NCBI RefSeq assembly: GCF_000499385.1 | Contig: NW_013651862.1 | Location: forward strand, 1 to 12,049 | Length of the DNA stretch: 12,049 bases | Origin: Eimeria necatrix | Lineage: Eukaryota; Apicomplexa; Conoidasida; Eucoccidiorida; Eimeriidae | Reading direction: 5' to 3' | Shown: positions 1-7,198 of the stretch, piece after piece | Numbering within the stretch: position 1 is the stretch's first letter | Layout: each line of letters begins with the position of its first letter | Translations under genes and position numbers: made by a program | Notes under the pieces: generated by a model | The model's database searches: none | Told to the model about the DNA's origin: nothing | What the model saw: the letters and a program-made list of their open reading frames with translations, nothing else

Positions 1-61
<61 letters not shown>

Positions 62-124
62 GGCGCTCGGCGGGCCCGGCGAGGCGCCGGCCTCGCCGGC
101 TTCCCCGGCCTCCGCGCCGCCTTC

Positions 125-157
<33 letters not shown>

Positions 158-378
158 GCAGCAGCAGCAGCTGCTGCTGCTGCTGTGCGGCGTGCTGGAG
201 AGCGCCCCGAGCGAGGCCGTGCAAGTAATGGTCAAGGAAACTTTGCTGCGGGTGGTCTGCAGCCTCAACATGGAGTTGCCGGAAAAAGACGAAGTCAACA
301 CTTTGTTCTTCGACAGGGGGGCTCTGGACGCGCTGCTGCGGCTGCTCTTCAAGCCCGTGACCACTGACATGACCACTG
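1..378 (+). CDS. PPP4R3: PP4R3 exon 1 of window (5' end outside)
   Basis: The frame starts at base 3. It encodes about 19 Gln, a Pro/Ala/Ser spacer (62-125), a second Gln run, five Leu, then the conserved helical-repeat segment containing AVQVM, ETLLRVVCSLNME, EVNTLFF and GALDALLRLLFKP. The human counterpart reads AVQLM..LLR..DPENML..EFLNFFY. The donor is ACTG|GTCTGC, phase 1, immediately followed by a CTG array. The exon probably continues upstream of the window through the CAG run. Confidence 0.75.
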
Positions 379-379
379 G

Positions 380-431
<52 letters not shown>

Positions 432-692
432 TTGTTGTTTTCCTGCTGCGGAGGCGGAGGTAGAGGCGCTTGGGTAGCAAGCAGCTTTGCTGCTGCGCGC
501 TGCGGGGGAGGGGGTCGACGGACCGACCGCGTGCTGCTGCTGCTGCTGCTGCTGCTGCTGCGCTGCTGCTGCTGCTGCTGTTGTTGTTGCTGCTGGCGTT
601 GTTTTTCCTGCTGTGGAGGTTGCTGCTGCTGCGCTTGGTTAGCAGCTGCGCTGCTGCGGGCTGCGGAGGAGGGGGTCGACGGACCGACCGCG

Positions 693-733
<41 letters not shown>

Positions 734-1955
734 GTGGGGCGTGTTCAGCTGAGCAGCAGCTGCTGCAGCACGCGAAGCAAATGGTCCTCGAGATCTTTTC
801 GCACTGCGTGGCGGTCCACAGGTGATTATCAAATTGCGCTAGCTGCTGCTGCTGCTGCAGTCTCTTGCTGCTGCGTTGCTGCCGCAGCCGTCAGCAGTCC
901 TTCACCCCTTCTGCTGCTGCAGCTGCTGCAGCTGCTGCTTCTGCTGCTGCTGCAGCCTGTGTCACCATCGCGCTTTTCCCTCTCCCCACTCACTTTCTTG
1001 CATCTTTTCCGCTGCACAACTGCGCTGCTGCTGCTGCCGCTGCTGCTGCTGCCGCTGCTGCTGCCGCTGCTGCTGCTGCTGCTGCCGCTGCTGCTGCTGC
1101 CGCTGCTGCTGCTGCTGCTGCGCAGGCACCGCTTCAAGCTGCGGATCCTGCGGGACAGCGTGCCGCTGCGGAGTTTGCTGACAGCTTTAACTCCTTCTTT
1201 CGACAAGTTTTTGTCTCTTTTTGCTGTCAAGTTTCTCAAGGCCTGCATAGCCCTCAGAGTCAGCAGCAGCAAACTTGCTTTTTCTGTTTGCTGCTGCTGT
1301 TGCTGCTTCCTGTCTTTTGTCTTTTGCTGCTTCTGTTTGTTTCTTTTTCTCCTTCTTTTTTATTTCTTTTTTATTTTATTTTATTTTTCTTTTCCCGCGC
1401 TGGTTTGTCTCCTTTAGCTGCTGTTGCAGCAGCAGCAACTGCTGCCTCCGCTTGCATCTATTTGCTTCTTCGTCGCAGCAGCAGCAGCAGCAGCAGCAGC
1501 TCTGCTGCTGCTGCTGCTCGCATTGTGCTGCAGTCTGCGCGTCTGGGTTTAATATTCCTTTGTTGTCTCTTCTTCGTTTTTGTTTCATTTTTTTTCTTTT
1601 TTTGTTTTATTTTTCCGTTTTTGATGCCCTTTTGTTGAATATTTGTTTTATTTCTCTTTTTTATTTCAATTGTTTTCAATTTCTTTCCAAATTGTCTTTT
1701 TTTTCTTTTTTTTTCTTTTTTTTCTTTTTTTAGGATCCTTACGTGGACAAGCATTTGGTGAAGACGAAGGTTTTGCGGCCCCTGATATGGATGCTGAAGG
1801 TGCATTTTTGCTTTTGCGTCTTTGAAGTTTTTTGGCGAAACTTTTCTCGATTTTGATTCTTTTTTTTTCCAATTATTTCTTTCTTTCATTTATTTCCTTT
1901 TCGTCTTTAAATTGGCTTTTTCCGCGCTACAAATCCCTCATTTTGGTCCATTATA

Positions 1956-2002
<47 letters not shown>

Positions 2003-2201
2003 ATGCGCTGCTGGGGTGTACGTACACCGCGCGCAGCGGGCCCGCTTTTGCTGCATGCAGCGCATGCAAAAAGGCCCCAGCGCATGCAAAAAAGCCCCAA
2101 AACAGCAGTTTAGAGTTTGCAGACTTTAAGAGTTGTGTGGCGCAGTGCATGCGGCGCGTGCGGTGTACGTACACTGGAGCGCGCGGGCGAGCCGGCGCGC
2201 G

Positions 2202-2245
<44 letters not shown>

Positions 2246-3150
2246 GGGGAGCGTTGTGGGGTCAAACTGCTTCGTTTTTTTTGCTTTTTCTGTTTTCAGG
2301 AAGACTTTTTGTCCCCTTCTTCTTCTTCTCGTCGACTCGGAGGTTCTTTGCTTTCTTGCGCAGTTTTGGACTGTCTTTCTTTCTTATGTCCTTCGGGGCT
2401 GCCGCTGTCTGTGGGGCCCCTGCCTGTACACCTGGGCGGCCAGGGCTGCGCCCTTGTTGCTGCTCTTTTCGAAGACCCCTTAACTGCTGCTTGGATTCAG
2501 CAAATCGAAGCTGCTGCTGCCAAACAAAGAAAAAACCCCTGCCTCGTCTTCCGCGTCAGCTGCTGCTGCTGCTGCTGCTGCAGTCGCTGCTCCTGCTGCT
2601 CCTGCTGCTCCTCCTGCTGCTGCAGGCACAGCTGCTGCTGCTGCTGCAGTCGCTGCTGCTGCTGCTCCTCGTGCTGCTGCAGGCACAGCTGCTGCTGCTC
2701 TTGCTGCTGCTCCTGCTGCTGCAGTCGCTGCTGCTGCTCCTTCTGCTGCTCCTCGTGCTGCTGCAGGCACAGCTGCTGCTGCTCCTGCTGCTGCAGTCGC
2801 TGCTCCTGCTGCTCCTGCTGCTCCTCGTGCTGCTGCAGTCACAGCTGCTGCTGCTCTTGCTGCTGCTCCTGCTGCTGCAGTCGCTGCTCCTGCTGCTCCT
2901 GCTGCTCCTCGTGCTGCTGCAGGCACAGCTGCTGCTGCTCTTGCTGCTCCTCCTGCTGCTGCTGTCGCTGCTGCTGCTCCTGCTGCTCCGCCTGCTGCTG
3001 CAGGCACAGCTGCTGCTGCTCCTGCTGCTCCTCCTGCTGCTGCTGTCACTGCTGCTGCTGCTTCTCCTGCTGCTGCTGCCGCTGCTGCTGCTGTCGCGGC
3101 GGCGGCGGCCGCTGCTGCAGGGGGTGGCGCTGTGTTGCGCGTCCTGGTGC

Positions 3151-3190
<40 letters not shown>

Positions 3191-3976
3191 AGCTGAGGGG
3201 TTTGCTGCTTGTGAGGCGCGCAGGATCTGAGGGTTTTCTACTGCGGCTCAAGAATGTCAAGGAGACAGGAAACAGCTGGCAGCAGCAGCAGCAGCAGCAG
3301 CAGCGAACTGCCGCAAGCGGAGGCGGAGCAGCAGCAGGCCTTCAGCAGCCTCGGCAGACTCATCAGGGCTGACCCCCATGTAAACCCTCAGCTGCCAGCA
3401 GCCAGTTTTAGGGTTTAGGGTTTAGGGTTTGGGGTTTAGGGTTTAGGGTTTGGGGTTTAGGGTTTAGGGTTTAGGGGCGCTTTCTTTCAGAGACAAAATG
3501 TAGACGATGATGACTCGTGGTTTTACAACGTGAAAGATGACGACTCTCCCACAGAGTCCTCGACGACCACCCGCGGGTAAACCCTAAACCCTAAACCCTA
3601 AACCCTAAACCCTAAACCCTAAGCCCTAACGGCGTCCCTAACCGTAAACTCTGAAGGAACTGCACAACTACAGTCGCCGAGTGGACTGGGGAGGTGACGG
3701 GCTTCGACTCAGCGTGCTGCCACAAAAGGTTTAGGGTTTAGGGTTTAGGGTTTAGGGTTTAGGGTTTAGGGTTTGGGGTTTGGTTTCCAGGCCAAGGCTA
3801 TCTCTCGTCGATGGCTACGATGATGATGATGATCAGCAGCAGCAGCAGGGGAACGCCTCGGGCACGGACTTGTGGGCGGGGGACAGCAGCAGCAGCAGCA
3901 GCGCAGCAGCAGCAGCAGCAGCAAACCGGCTCAAGATAAGGCGGCGGCGACGTCGCCCGCTGCGGGGGGACGGAGA

Positions 3977-4011
<35 letters not shown>

Positions 4012-4267
4012 GCAGCAGCGACGAGGAAAAGCGGCCGCTCCCAAAGCCGACTGCCCTTATCGGCGGCAGCAGCAGCAACAGCAGCAACAGCAGCAGCAGC
4101 AGCAGCAGCGTGGACCTAGATGGTAGCCCCACAGAGGACTCCTTACTTAGTGTCTTCCCAGAGAAGATTGCTGCTGCAGCAGGAGGCCCGGGGGGAGGGG
4201 CCTCACTGAGTCCCCGTTCTGCAGCAGGAGCAGCAAAAAAGAAACGGATTGCTGTCAAGATAGGGTG

Positions 4268-4303
<36 letters not shown>

Positions 4304-4687
4304 ACTTTATTAGCTGCCACAGCACTGCAGCGGCCAAAAGCGGCTTCGGACAGGCCTGGACGGCTTTTGTGGCTGCTGCAGCTGCTGGTGCCGCTGCTGT
4401 TCCCGTTGTTGCTGCTGCTGTTCCTGTTGCTGCTGCTGCTGTCATTGTTGCTGCTGCTGTTCTTGTTGCTGCTGCTGCTGCTATCATTGCTGCTGCTGCT
4501 GCTGTGGGGAGGAGAGGCCTGGGTTTGCTTTTGGCGCTGTGTCTGCTGCAGCACCAGGCCCGCGTCTAGCGAAGACGACGGAGGCAAAAGCCCCAGCAGC
4601 AGCCCCAGCAGCAGCAGCAGCAGCAGCAGCAACAGCACCACGAGCAGCCCCACATTCTCTCCGGAAGGCGGCGGAGGCTCCGATACT

Positions 4688-4723
<36 letters not shown>

Positions 4724-4859
4724 GCGGCAGCAGCAGCAGCGGCAGCAGCTTCCGGCACCAAAAGCGAAGAACGAAGAAACAAGGGCTCTTCTGAAGCAGC
4801 AGAAGGCGAGGGGGAAGCTCTTTCTGAAGGTGCGCTGCAGCTGCTGCTGCTGCTACTGC

Positions 4860-4896
<37 letters not shown>

Positions 4897-5283
4897 ATTC
4901 GAGTCTTTGGGCAGTAATAAGTTTGGCATTTTTGCATGCATTTGGCAGCTTATTTATTAAAGTGCTGCTGCTGCATGCATGCTGCGGCTTTCGCAGGCGT
5001 GCAGCTGCTGCAGCGAGTGCTGCAGCAAGCTGGGCTTGGCGGGGGAACTGCTGCTGCTGCTGCTGCAGCAGGGGGAGAAGCAGCAGCAGCAGACTCGCAA
5101 ACTGCTGCCACTAAAAACGGCAACGCTCGTCAGCTGGACTTCCTTAAAGATCTGCTGGAGGAAGATGACAGCGACGAGGAGGCGGCTGCTGCTGCTGCGC
5201 CTGCTGCTGCTGCTGCACCTGCTGCTGCTGCTGCTGCTGCAGAGGCAGCACCTGCAGAGCCTAAGCGGAGGCGCATTAATTAG
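1..5283 (+). CDS. PPP4R3: PP4R3/SMEK (SMK-1) homologue, regulatory subunit of protein phosphatase 4, 5'-partial, 11 exons
   Basis: The model joins 1-378, 749-821, 1126-1258, 1734-1799, 2300-2554, 3224-3379, 3491-3576, 3657-3728, 3791-4264, 4552-4829 and 4997-5283. All ten introns are GT..AG with matching phases, giving 751 residues and a TAG stop. Residues 1-61 are Gln/Pro/Ala/Ser-rich. Residues from about 66 to 350 resemble the helical-repeat SMK-1 (DUF625) region: AVQVM, EVNTLFF, QMVLEIFSHCVAVHR, FDKFLSLFAVKFLKACIALR, DPYVDKHLVKTKVLRPLIW. The family-typical acidic-aromatic motif DDDDSWFYNV follows, then LVDGYDDDDD, and the protein ends in PKRRRIN, a likely nuclear signal. In the family this subunit pairs with the PP4 catalytic subunit and PP4R2 in the nucleus, and an N-terminal EVH1-like domain recruits substrates; that domain would lie upstream of the window. 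Long Ser, Ala and Gln runs in exons 9-11 are insertions typical of Eimeria. The family call is strong; the least certain borders are exons 5, 6 and 10. Confidence 0.85.
379..748 (+). other. PP4R3 intron 1, with three CTG arrays and an internal duplication
   Basis: The intron begins two bases before a (CTG)16 run (382-429) and ends at GTGTTCAG. It holds further CTG runs near 532-586 and 692-732. Two related blocks, offset by 161 bases, share GAGGGGGTCGACGGACCGAC (508 onward and 669 onward), which indicates a local tandem duplication. Long open frames here are Leu/Cys/Ala artefacts of the arrays. Confidence 0.7.
749..821 (+). CDS. PPP4R3: PP4R3 exon 2
   Basis: This 73-base exon (phase 1 in, phase 2 out) encodes EQQLLQHAKQMVLEIFSHCVAVH. 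It aligns with human YQTAQLLALILELLTFCVEHH. The donor is CACAG|GTGATT. The small exon is readable only in a frame that no long open frame follows, so an automatic gene finder could miss it. Confidence 0.85.
822..1125 (+). other. PP4R3 intron 2, interrupted CTG array at 3' end
   Basis: The intron starts GTGATTATC. Its last 100 bases are a CTG array broken by CCG codon-like units (about 1023-1120), and it ends CTGCGCAG. An earlier CTG/CAG cluster lies at 841-957. No conserved peptide was seen in it. Confidence 0.7.
1126..1258 (+). CDS. PPP4R3: PP4R3 exon 3 (conserved SMK-1 core)
   Basis: This 133-base exon (phase 2 in, phase 0 out) encodes HRFKLRILRDSVPLR and SFDKFLSLFAVKFLKACIALR. It matches the human core HTFLALCALRFMRRIIGLK and is one of the two strongest family matches in this gene. 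The donor is CTCAGA|GTCAGC. Confidence 0.9.
1259..1733 (+). other. PP4R3 intron 3, T-rich
   Basis: From about 1290 the sense strand is strongly T-rich, with long TTTTC tracts up to TTTTTTTAG at 1733. This is a classic polypyrimidine tract. It also contains a (GCA)9 run near 1475-1501 and a following (CTG)5-6 run, one of only two introns with a sense-strand CAG array. Confidence 0.8.
1734..1799 (+). CDS. PPP4R3: PP4R3 exon 4
   Basis: This 66-base exon (phase 0 in and out) encodes DPYVDKHLVKTKVLRPLIWMLK, which matches human DEFYNRYITKGNLFEPVINALL position by position in character. The acceptor is TTTTTTTAG|GATCCT and the donor CTGAAG|GTGCAT. Confidence 0.9.
1800..2299 (+). other. PP4R3 intron 4 with GCATGC and GTGTACGTACAC cluster
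   Basis: The first 150 bases are T-rich. A (CTG)15 array lies at 1957-2001 and another of about 14 units at 2200-2243. Between them lie five GCATGC sites, a 20-bp tandem repeat (2060-2099) and two copies of the palindrome GGTGTACGTACAC. The intron ends CTGTTTTCAG. Confidence 0.75.
2300..2554 (+). CDS. PPP4R3: PP4R3 exon 5
   Basis: This 255-base exon (phase 0 in and out) follows TGTTTTCAG. It encodes GGSLLSCAVLDCLSFL (compare human NLLNSAVIELFEFIR), then CALVAALFEDPLTAAWI and an Ala/Lys-rich end. The similarity is weaker than for exons 3 and 4. The frame stays open through the following intron, so the donor CCGC|GTCAGC is inferred from phase and from the switch to CTG repeat. Confidence 0.65.
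2555..3223 (+). other. PP4R3 intron 5, higher-order CTG repeat
   Basis: About 550 bases (2559-3110) are a compound CTG/CTC/CAG repeat. The marker CAGGCACAGC, or its variant CAGTCACAGC, recurs at 2623, 2680, 2764, 2836, 2920 and 3001, spacings of 57-84 bases that are all multiples of three. A purer CTG run of about 12-13 units follows at 3152-3189. The acceptor is GGCGCGCAG. The array is stop-free in several frames on both strands and yields only low-complexity translations. Confidence 0.7.
3224..3379 (+). CDS. PPP4R3: PP4R3 exon 6
   Basis: This 156-base exon (phase 0 in and out) encodes DLRVFYCGSRMSRRQETAG, eight Ser, then EQQQAFSSLGRLIRADPH. It occupies the place of human FKGLKTKYEQEKDRQ and the basic stretch before the acidic motif. 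Homology is weak and the assignment rests on position and phase. The donor CCCCAT|GTAAAC leads into a telomere-like intron. Confidence 0.6.
3407..3476 (+). repeat. Telomere-like (TTTAGGG)10 array in PP4R3 intron 6
   Basis: Ten consecutive heptamers, eight TTTAGGG and two TTTGGGG, fill most of the 111-base intron 3380-3490. The intron itself starts GTAAACCCT, a lone heptamer in the opposite orientation. Confidence 0.95.
3491..3576 (+). CDS. PPP4R3: PP4R3 exon 7 (acidic-aromatic motif)
   Basis: This 86-base exon (phase 0 in, phase 2 out) encodes RQNVDDDDSWFYNVKDDDSP. Human PP4R3 has the equivalent ALEEDEEMWFNEDEEEE just after the SMK-1 region. The acceptor is TTTCTTTCAG and the donor CGCGG|GTAAAC. 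Confidence 0.85.
3579..3627 (+). repeat. Telomere-like (AAACCCT)7 array in PP4R3 intron 7
   Basis: Six exact AAACCCT units and one AAGCCCT make up most of the 80-base intron 3577-3656. The splice donor GTAAAC merges directly into the array. Confidence 0.95.
3657..3728 (+). CDS. PPP4R3: PP4R3 exon 8, possible cassette exon
   Basis: This 72-base exon (phase 2 in and out) encodes NCTTTVAEWTGEVTGFDSAC plus CHK. Phase and GT/AG borders fit on both sides, and the other two frames either break phase or hit a stop. I see no family match for this peptide. Because it is 24 codons long and phase-symmetric, skipping it would keep the frame. Confidence 0.6.
3730..3778 (+). repeat. Telomere-like (TTTAGGG)7 array in PP4R3 intron 8
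   Basis: Seven heptamers account for 49 of the 62 bases of intron 3729-3790. The donor GTTTAG is formed by the last exon-side G and the first heptamer. Only the final TTTGGTTTCCAG departs from the repeat. Confidence 0.95.
3791..4264 (+). CDS. PPP4R3: PP4R3 exon 9 (LVDGYDDDDD and Ser/Ala runs)
   Basis: This 474-base exon (phase 2 in and out) opens with PRLSLVDGYDDDDD, equivalent to human LVGLVDYPDDDEE. Gln, Ser and Ala runs follow, interrupted by basic patches (KIRRRRRR, KKKRIAVK). The acceptor is GGTTTCCAG and the donor ATAGG|GTGCGC. A donor inside the nearby array cannot be excluded. Confidence 0.75.
4265..4551 (+). other. PP4R3 intron 9, interrupted CTG array
   Basis: The donor GTGCGC runs at once into a (CTG)11 array. 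A second CTG/TTG/CCG cluster spans about 4371-4505. The intron ends TGTCTGCTGCAG. Confidence 0.65.
4552..4829 (+). CDS. PPP4R3: PP4R3 exon 10 (low-complexity tail)
   Basis: This 278-base exon (phase 2 in, phase 1 out) encodes TRPASSEDDGGKSPSSS, Ser and Ala runs, then SEERRNKGSSEAAEGEGEAL. It is phase-compatible on both sides. The exact start is uncertain because AGs at 4557, 4569 and 4590 share the same phase. A second frame through the same bases is open but fits neither neighbour. Confidence 0.6.
4830..4996 (+). other. PP4R3 intron 10 with two TGCATGCA sites
   Basis: It starts GTGCGCTGCAG and holds a CTG array (about 4839-4895). TGCATGCA palindromes lie at 4933-4940 and 4972-4979, the second extended to TGCATGCATGC. 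It ends CTTTCGCAG. Apicomplexan ApiAP2 factors are known to bind GCATGC-type cores; function here is untested. Confidence 0.65.
4997..5283 (+). CDS. PPP4R3: PP4R3 exon 11, terminal
   Basis: This 287-base exon (phase 1 in) encodes GVQLLQRVLQQAGLGGG, Ala-rich runs, RQLDFLKDLLEEDDSDEE, more Ala and a final EPKRRRIN before TAG at 5281-5283. The basic end is a plausible nuclear localisation signal, like human RKRPRL near its C-terminus. The acceptor is TTTCGCAG. Confidence 0.75.
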
Positions 5284-5520
5284 TGGGCAGGAGCAAGGAT
5301 CAGCAGCAGCAGCAGCAGCAGCAGCACTGCTGGCACGAGCAGCAGCAGGAGCTGCGGGAACCAACAGCATCAACCCTACTGGCAGCAGCATTTGCTGCTG
5401 CTGCTGCTGTTTGCGTAGCAGCAGCGAATCCGCTTCTGCTTCCCAGCAGCAGCAGCAGAAAGCAGGAGGCCGTATTACTGCAGCAGCAGCTGCGGCATTG
5501 TTTGACTCAGAAAACTTGGG

Positions 5521-5537
5521 GGTGACCAGTGGTCACC
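5521..5537. repeat. 17-bp inverted repeat GGTGACC-AGT-GGTCACC
   Basis: Perfect 7-bp arms around a 3-base loop, 238 bases after the PP4R3 stop. It could be a small RNA hairpin in the 3' UTR or chance. Confidence 0.6.
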
Positions 5538-5562
5538 TCGCGCAGCTAACTGTATAGACCAT

Positions 5563-5640
5563 CAGAAGCAGCAAAAAGCAGCAGCAAACAGAAGCAGCAA
5601 AAAGCAGCAGCAAACAGAAGCAGCAAAAGGAGCAGCAGCA
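5563..5640 (+). repeat. 26-bp minisatellite, about three copies
   Basis: The unit CAGAAGCAGCAAAAAGCAGCAGCAAA occupies 5563-5588 and 5589-5614 exactly, followed by a diverged third copy with AAAAGG. It lies in the presumed 3' flank of PP4R3. Confidence 0.9.
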
Positions 5641-5738
5641 GACTGCAGCGCAGCGCAGAAGCATGCAGCCAGCAGCAGAAGCCTCAGAAGCGGCAGCAGC
5701 TGAACAGCAGCTGCAGCGCGGCTTGCTGCAGCGCTTCA

Positions 5739-5752
5739 GGTGTACATACACC
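5739..5752. repeat. GGTGTA-CA-TACACC palindrome
   Basis: Six-base arms around CA. Related copies occur at 2015-2028 (centre CG, perfect palindrome), 2162-2175 (last base changed) and 9442-9455 (identical to this one), with a degenerate copy at 5771-5784 just downstream. Confidence 0.8.
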
Positions 5753-5817
5753 GCAATTCTCGCAGCCCCAAGTGTACATCCACCTTGCCCATTAGCAGCA
5801 AACCTATCCTAAAGAAT

Positions 5818-6016
5818 GGGGGGGCCCCCTGCAGCTTCGGGGGGCCCCCAGAAAGACTAATTTAGGGTCTTCTCTGGGGCCCCCCGGGGGCCCCCAGCTC
5901 TAGATTTGCTCGGGGGGCCCCCCTGAAGGGTGGGGGGGCCCACTGGGGCCTCCCAGGGGCGGTGTAGGGGGCCCCCAGGTTCCCCAGAGTCTGAGGGGGG
6001 CCCCCGGGGGGCCCCC
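5818..6016. repeat. GGGGCCCC palindrome cluster
   Basis: About 200 bases contain repeated G-run/C-run palindromes of the form GGGG(G)CCCC(C), each self-complementary, including back-to-back pairs near 5876-5895 and 5995-6016. The same element recurs once near 6686 and many times inside MAEA exon 1. The minus-strand open frame here gives only Gly/Pro-rich low-complexity peptide. Confidence 0.9.
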
Positions 6017-6553
6017 GAGCTCTAAGGGTTGCGGAAAAAGTTGTTAAGAAGAGGTTTGCTGAGGGGGAGGGCCAGAGACGGGGCTGTGGCTGTTTTTGGG
6101 CGCAGTTGAATTGCACTCTGAGGTGTCTAGACACCTGAAGTTCCGCTAGGGCTGTCCCGGAGCTGCTGCTGGCGGCGCTGCTGCAGCCGCTCCGAGAAAA
6201 GTGTCTTAATTTAGTGTCTAAAAGAACTAATTAGGGTTTTAAAAACAAAAATGCGTTTAAATTAAGTCCAGATGCTGCACTCTGCATGCGCAGGGGCAAC
6301 TGACTCGGGCTGCAAGCTGCGCCTGACGGCTGTCTGTACACCGCAGCGAAAGCGCTGCAAACCCGAATGCGCAAAAGCCTTTTGTGAAATTCATTTATTT
6401 AAAATCATTTAATTCCGAGTGAAGCAGCAGCGGCTGCTGCTGCTGCTGGGGCGTTTCTGCAGGAACCAGGGGTCAGGCTGCTGCTGCTCCGGAGTCGCTG
6501 CTGCGGAGGCCTGGGTTGCGCTGCGCCGCAGCTCTTTTTGCAATTTAAAGCAA

Positions 6554-6590
6554 TTATAAAAGTAAATTAACTTTAATTTATAAAAGTAAA
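6554..6590 (+). promoter_or_regulatory. AT-rich block with duplicated TTATAAAAGTAAA, candidate MAEA promoter element
   Basis: The 13-mer TTATAAAAGTAAA occurs at 6554-6566 and 6578-6590, 24 bases apart, each holding TATAAAA. It is the most AT-rich spot in the intergenic region and lies about 640 bases before the proposed start codon. The promoter call is inference from composition and position. Confidence 0.25.
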
Positions 6591-6963
6591 CTTCTTTTAT
6601 TCCATTTAAGAGCCAGTCGAGGTGCAGCAAGCGCGAACACAAGCCAGTCAGCAGCACCCGGAGCTGCTGGTCCAGTGGTCAGGGGGGCCCCGGAGGCTTG
6701 GGACTGTCTATTAAGTTGGTTTTGTCCGCGTTTAAATCCCCTTTTTCAATTTCTGTTTCTTTTTTATTATTATTTTTATTATTTATCAACAAATTAACGG
6801 CGAAAAGTCCCGGGGGCGCCTCCAGCGCCGAGTGCACAGCCACTCTTAAGGAACCCGCAGCAGCTGCAGGGCCGCGGCGCTGCGCCTTTTGCTGCAGAGC
6901 TCTCCCGCTGCTCTCCTGCCCCATTGCCCACAGCAGCAAGTCTCCGGCCCTGGGGCAGGCGCT

Positions 6964-6964
<1 letters not shown>

Positions 6965-7030
<66 letters not shown>
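6965..7030 (+). repeat. (CAG)22 array upstream of MAEA
   Basis: Uninterrupted CAG units, one of the longest pure arrays in the window. It lies about 200 bases before the proposed start codon, outside the modelled coding sequence, so it may be in the 5' UTR. Confidence 0.95.
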
Positions 7031-7031
<1 letters not shown>

Positions 7032-7156
7032 GAGCCTCGGGTGCGGCTGCGGCTCAGCGCCTAGCGTTGGGGGCGCAGCAGCAGCGGGAAGCCCCGAGGG
7101 GAGTTGTCTGCAGGTTTGCTGCTGCGGGGGCGCTGCTGCGGCGCTGCCCAGGCGCC

Positions 7157-7198
7157 AAACCCCAAACCCTAAACCCTAAACCCTAAACCCTAAACCCT
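7157..7198 (+). repeat. Telomere-like (AAACCCT)6 array just upstream of MAEA
   Basis: Six heptamers, the first being AAACCCC, end 34 bases before the proposed ATG and are followed by TTTGCTGCAG. That sequence would serve as a splice acceptor if the array sits in a 5' UTR intron, as the other arrays here sit in introns. Confidence 0.95.

Noticed and set aside
192..752. Long plus-strand open frame continuing from PP4R3 exon 1 into Leu/Cys runs
   Set aside because: The conserved part stops at about 378. The rest is CTG array, and the next conserved exon lies in a phase that requires splicing at 378/749.
2480..3049. Minus-strand Ala-rich open frame
   Set aside because: It is the complement of the intron 5 CTG array, with only low-complexity residues and no family motif.
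5862..6134. Minus-strand Gly/Pro-rich open frame in the intergenic region
   Set aside because: Its residues come from the GGGGCCCC repeats; no conserved segment or splice context was seen.
6698..7186. Plus-strand open frame upstream of MAEA, starting with a hydrophobic segment
   Set aside because: The hydrophobic part is from a T-rich tract and the rest is a (CAG)22 run ending in telomere-like repeats. No homology and no supported splice link; it could at most be 5' UTR.
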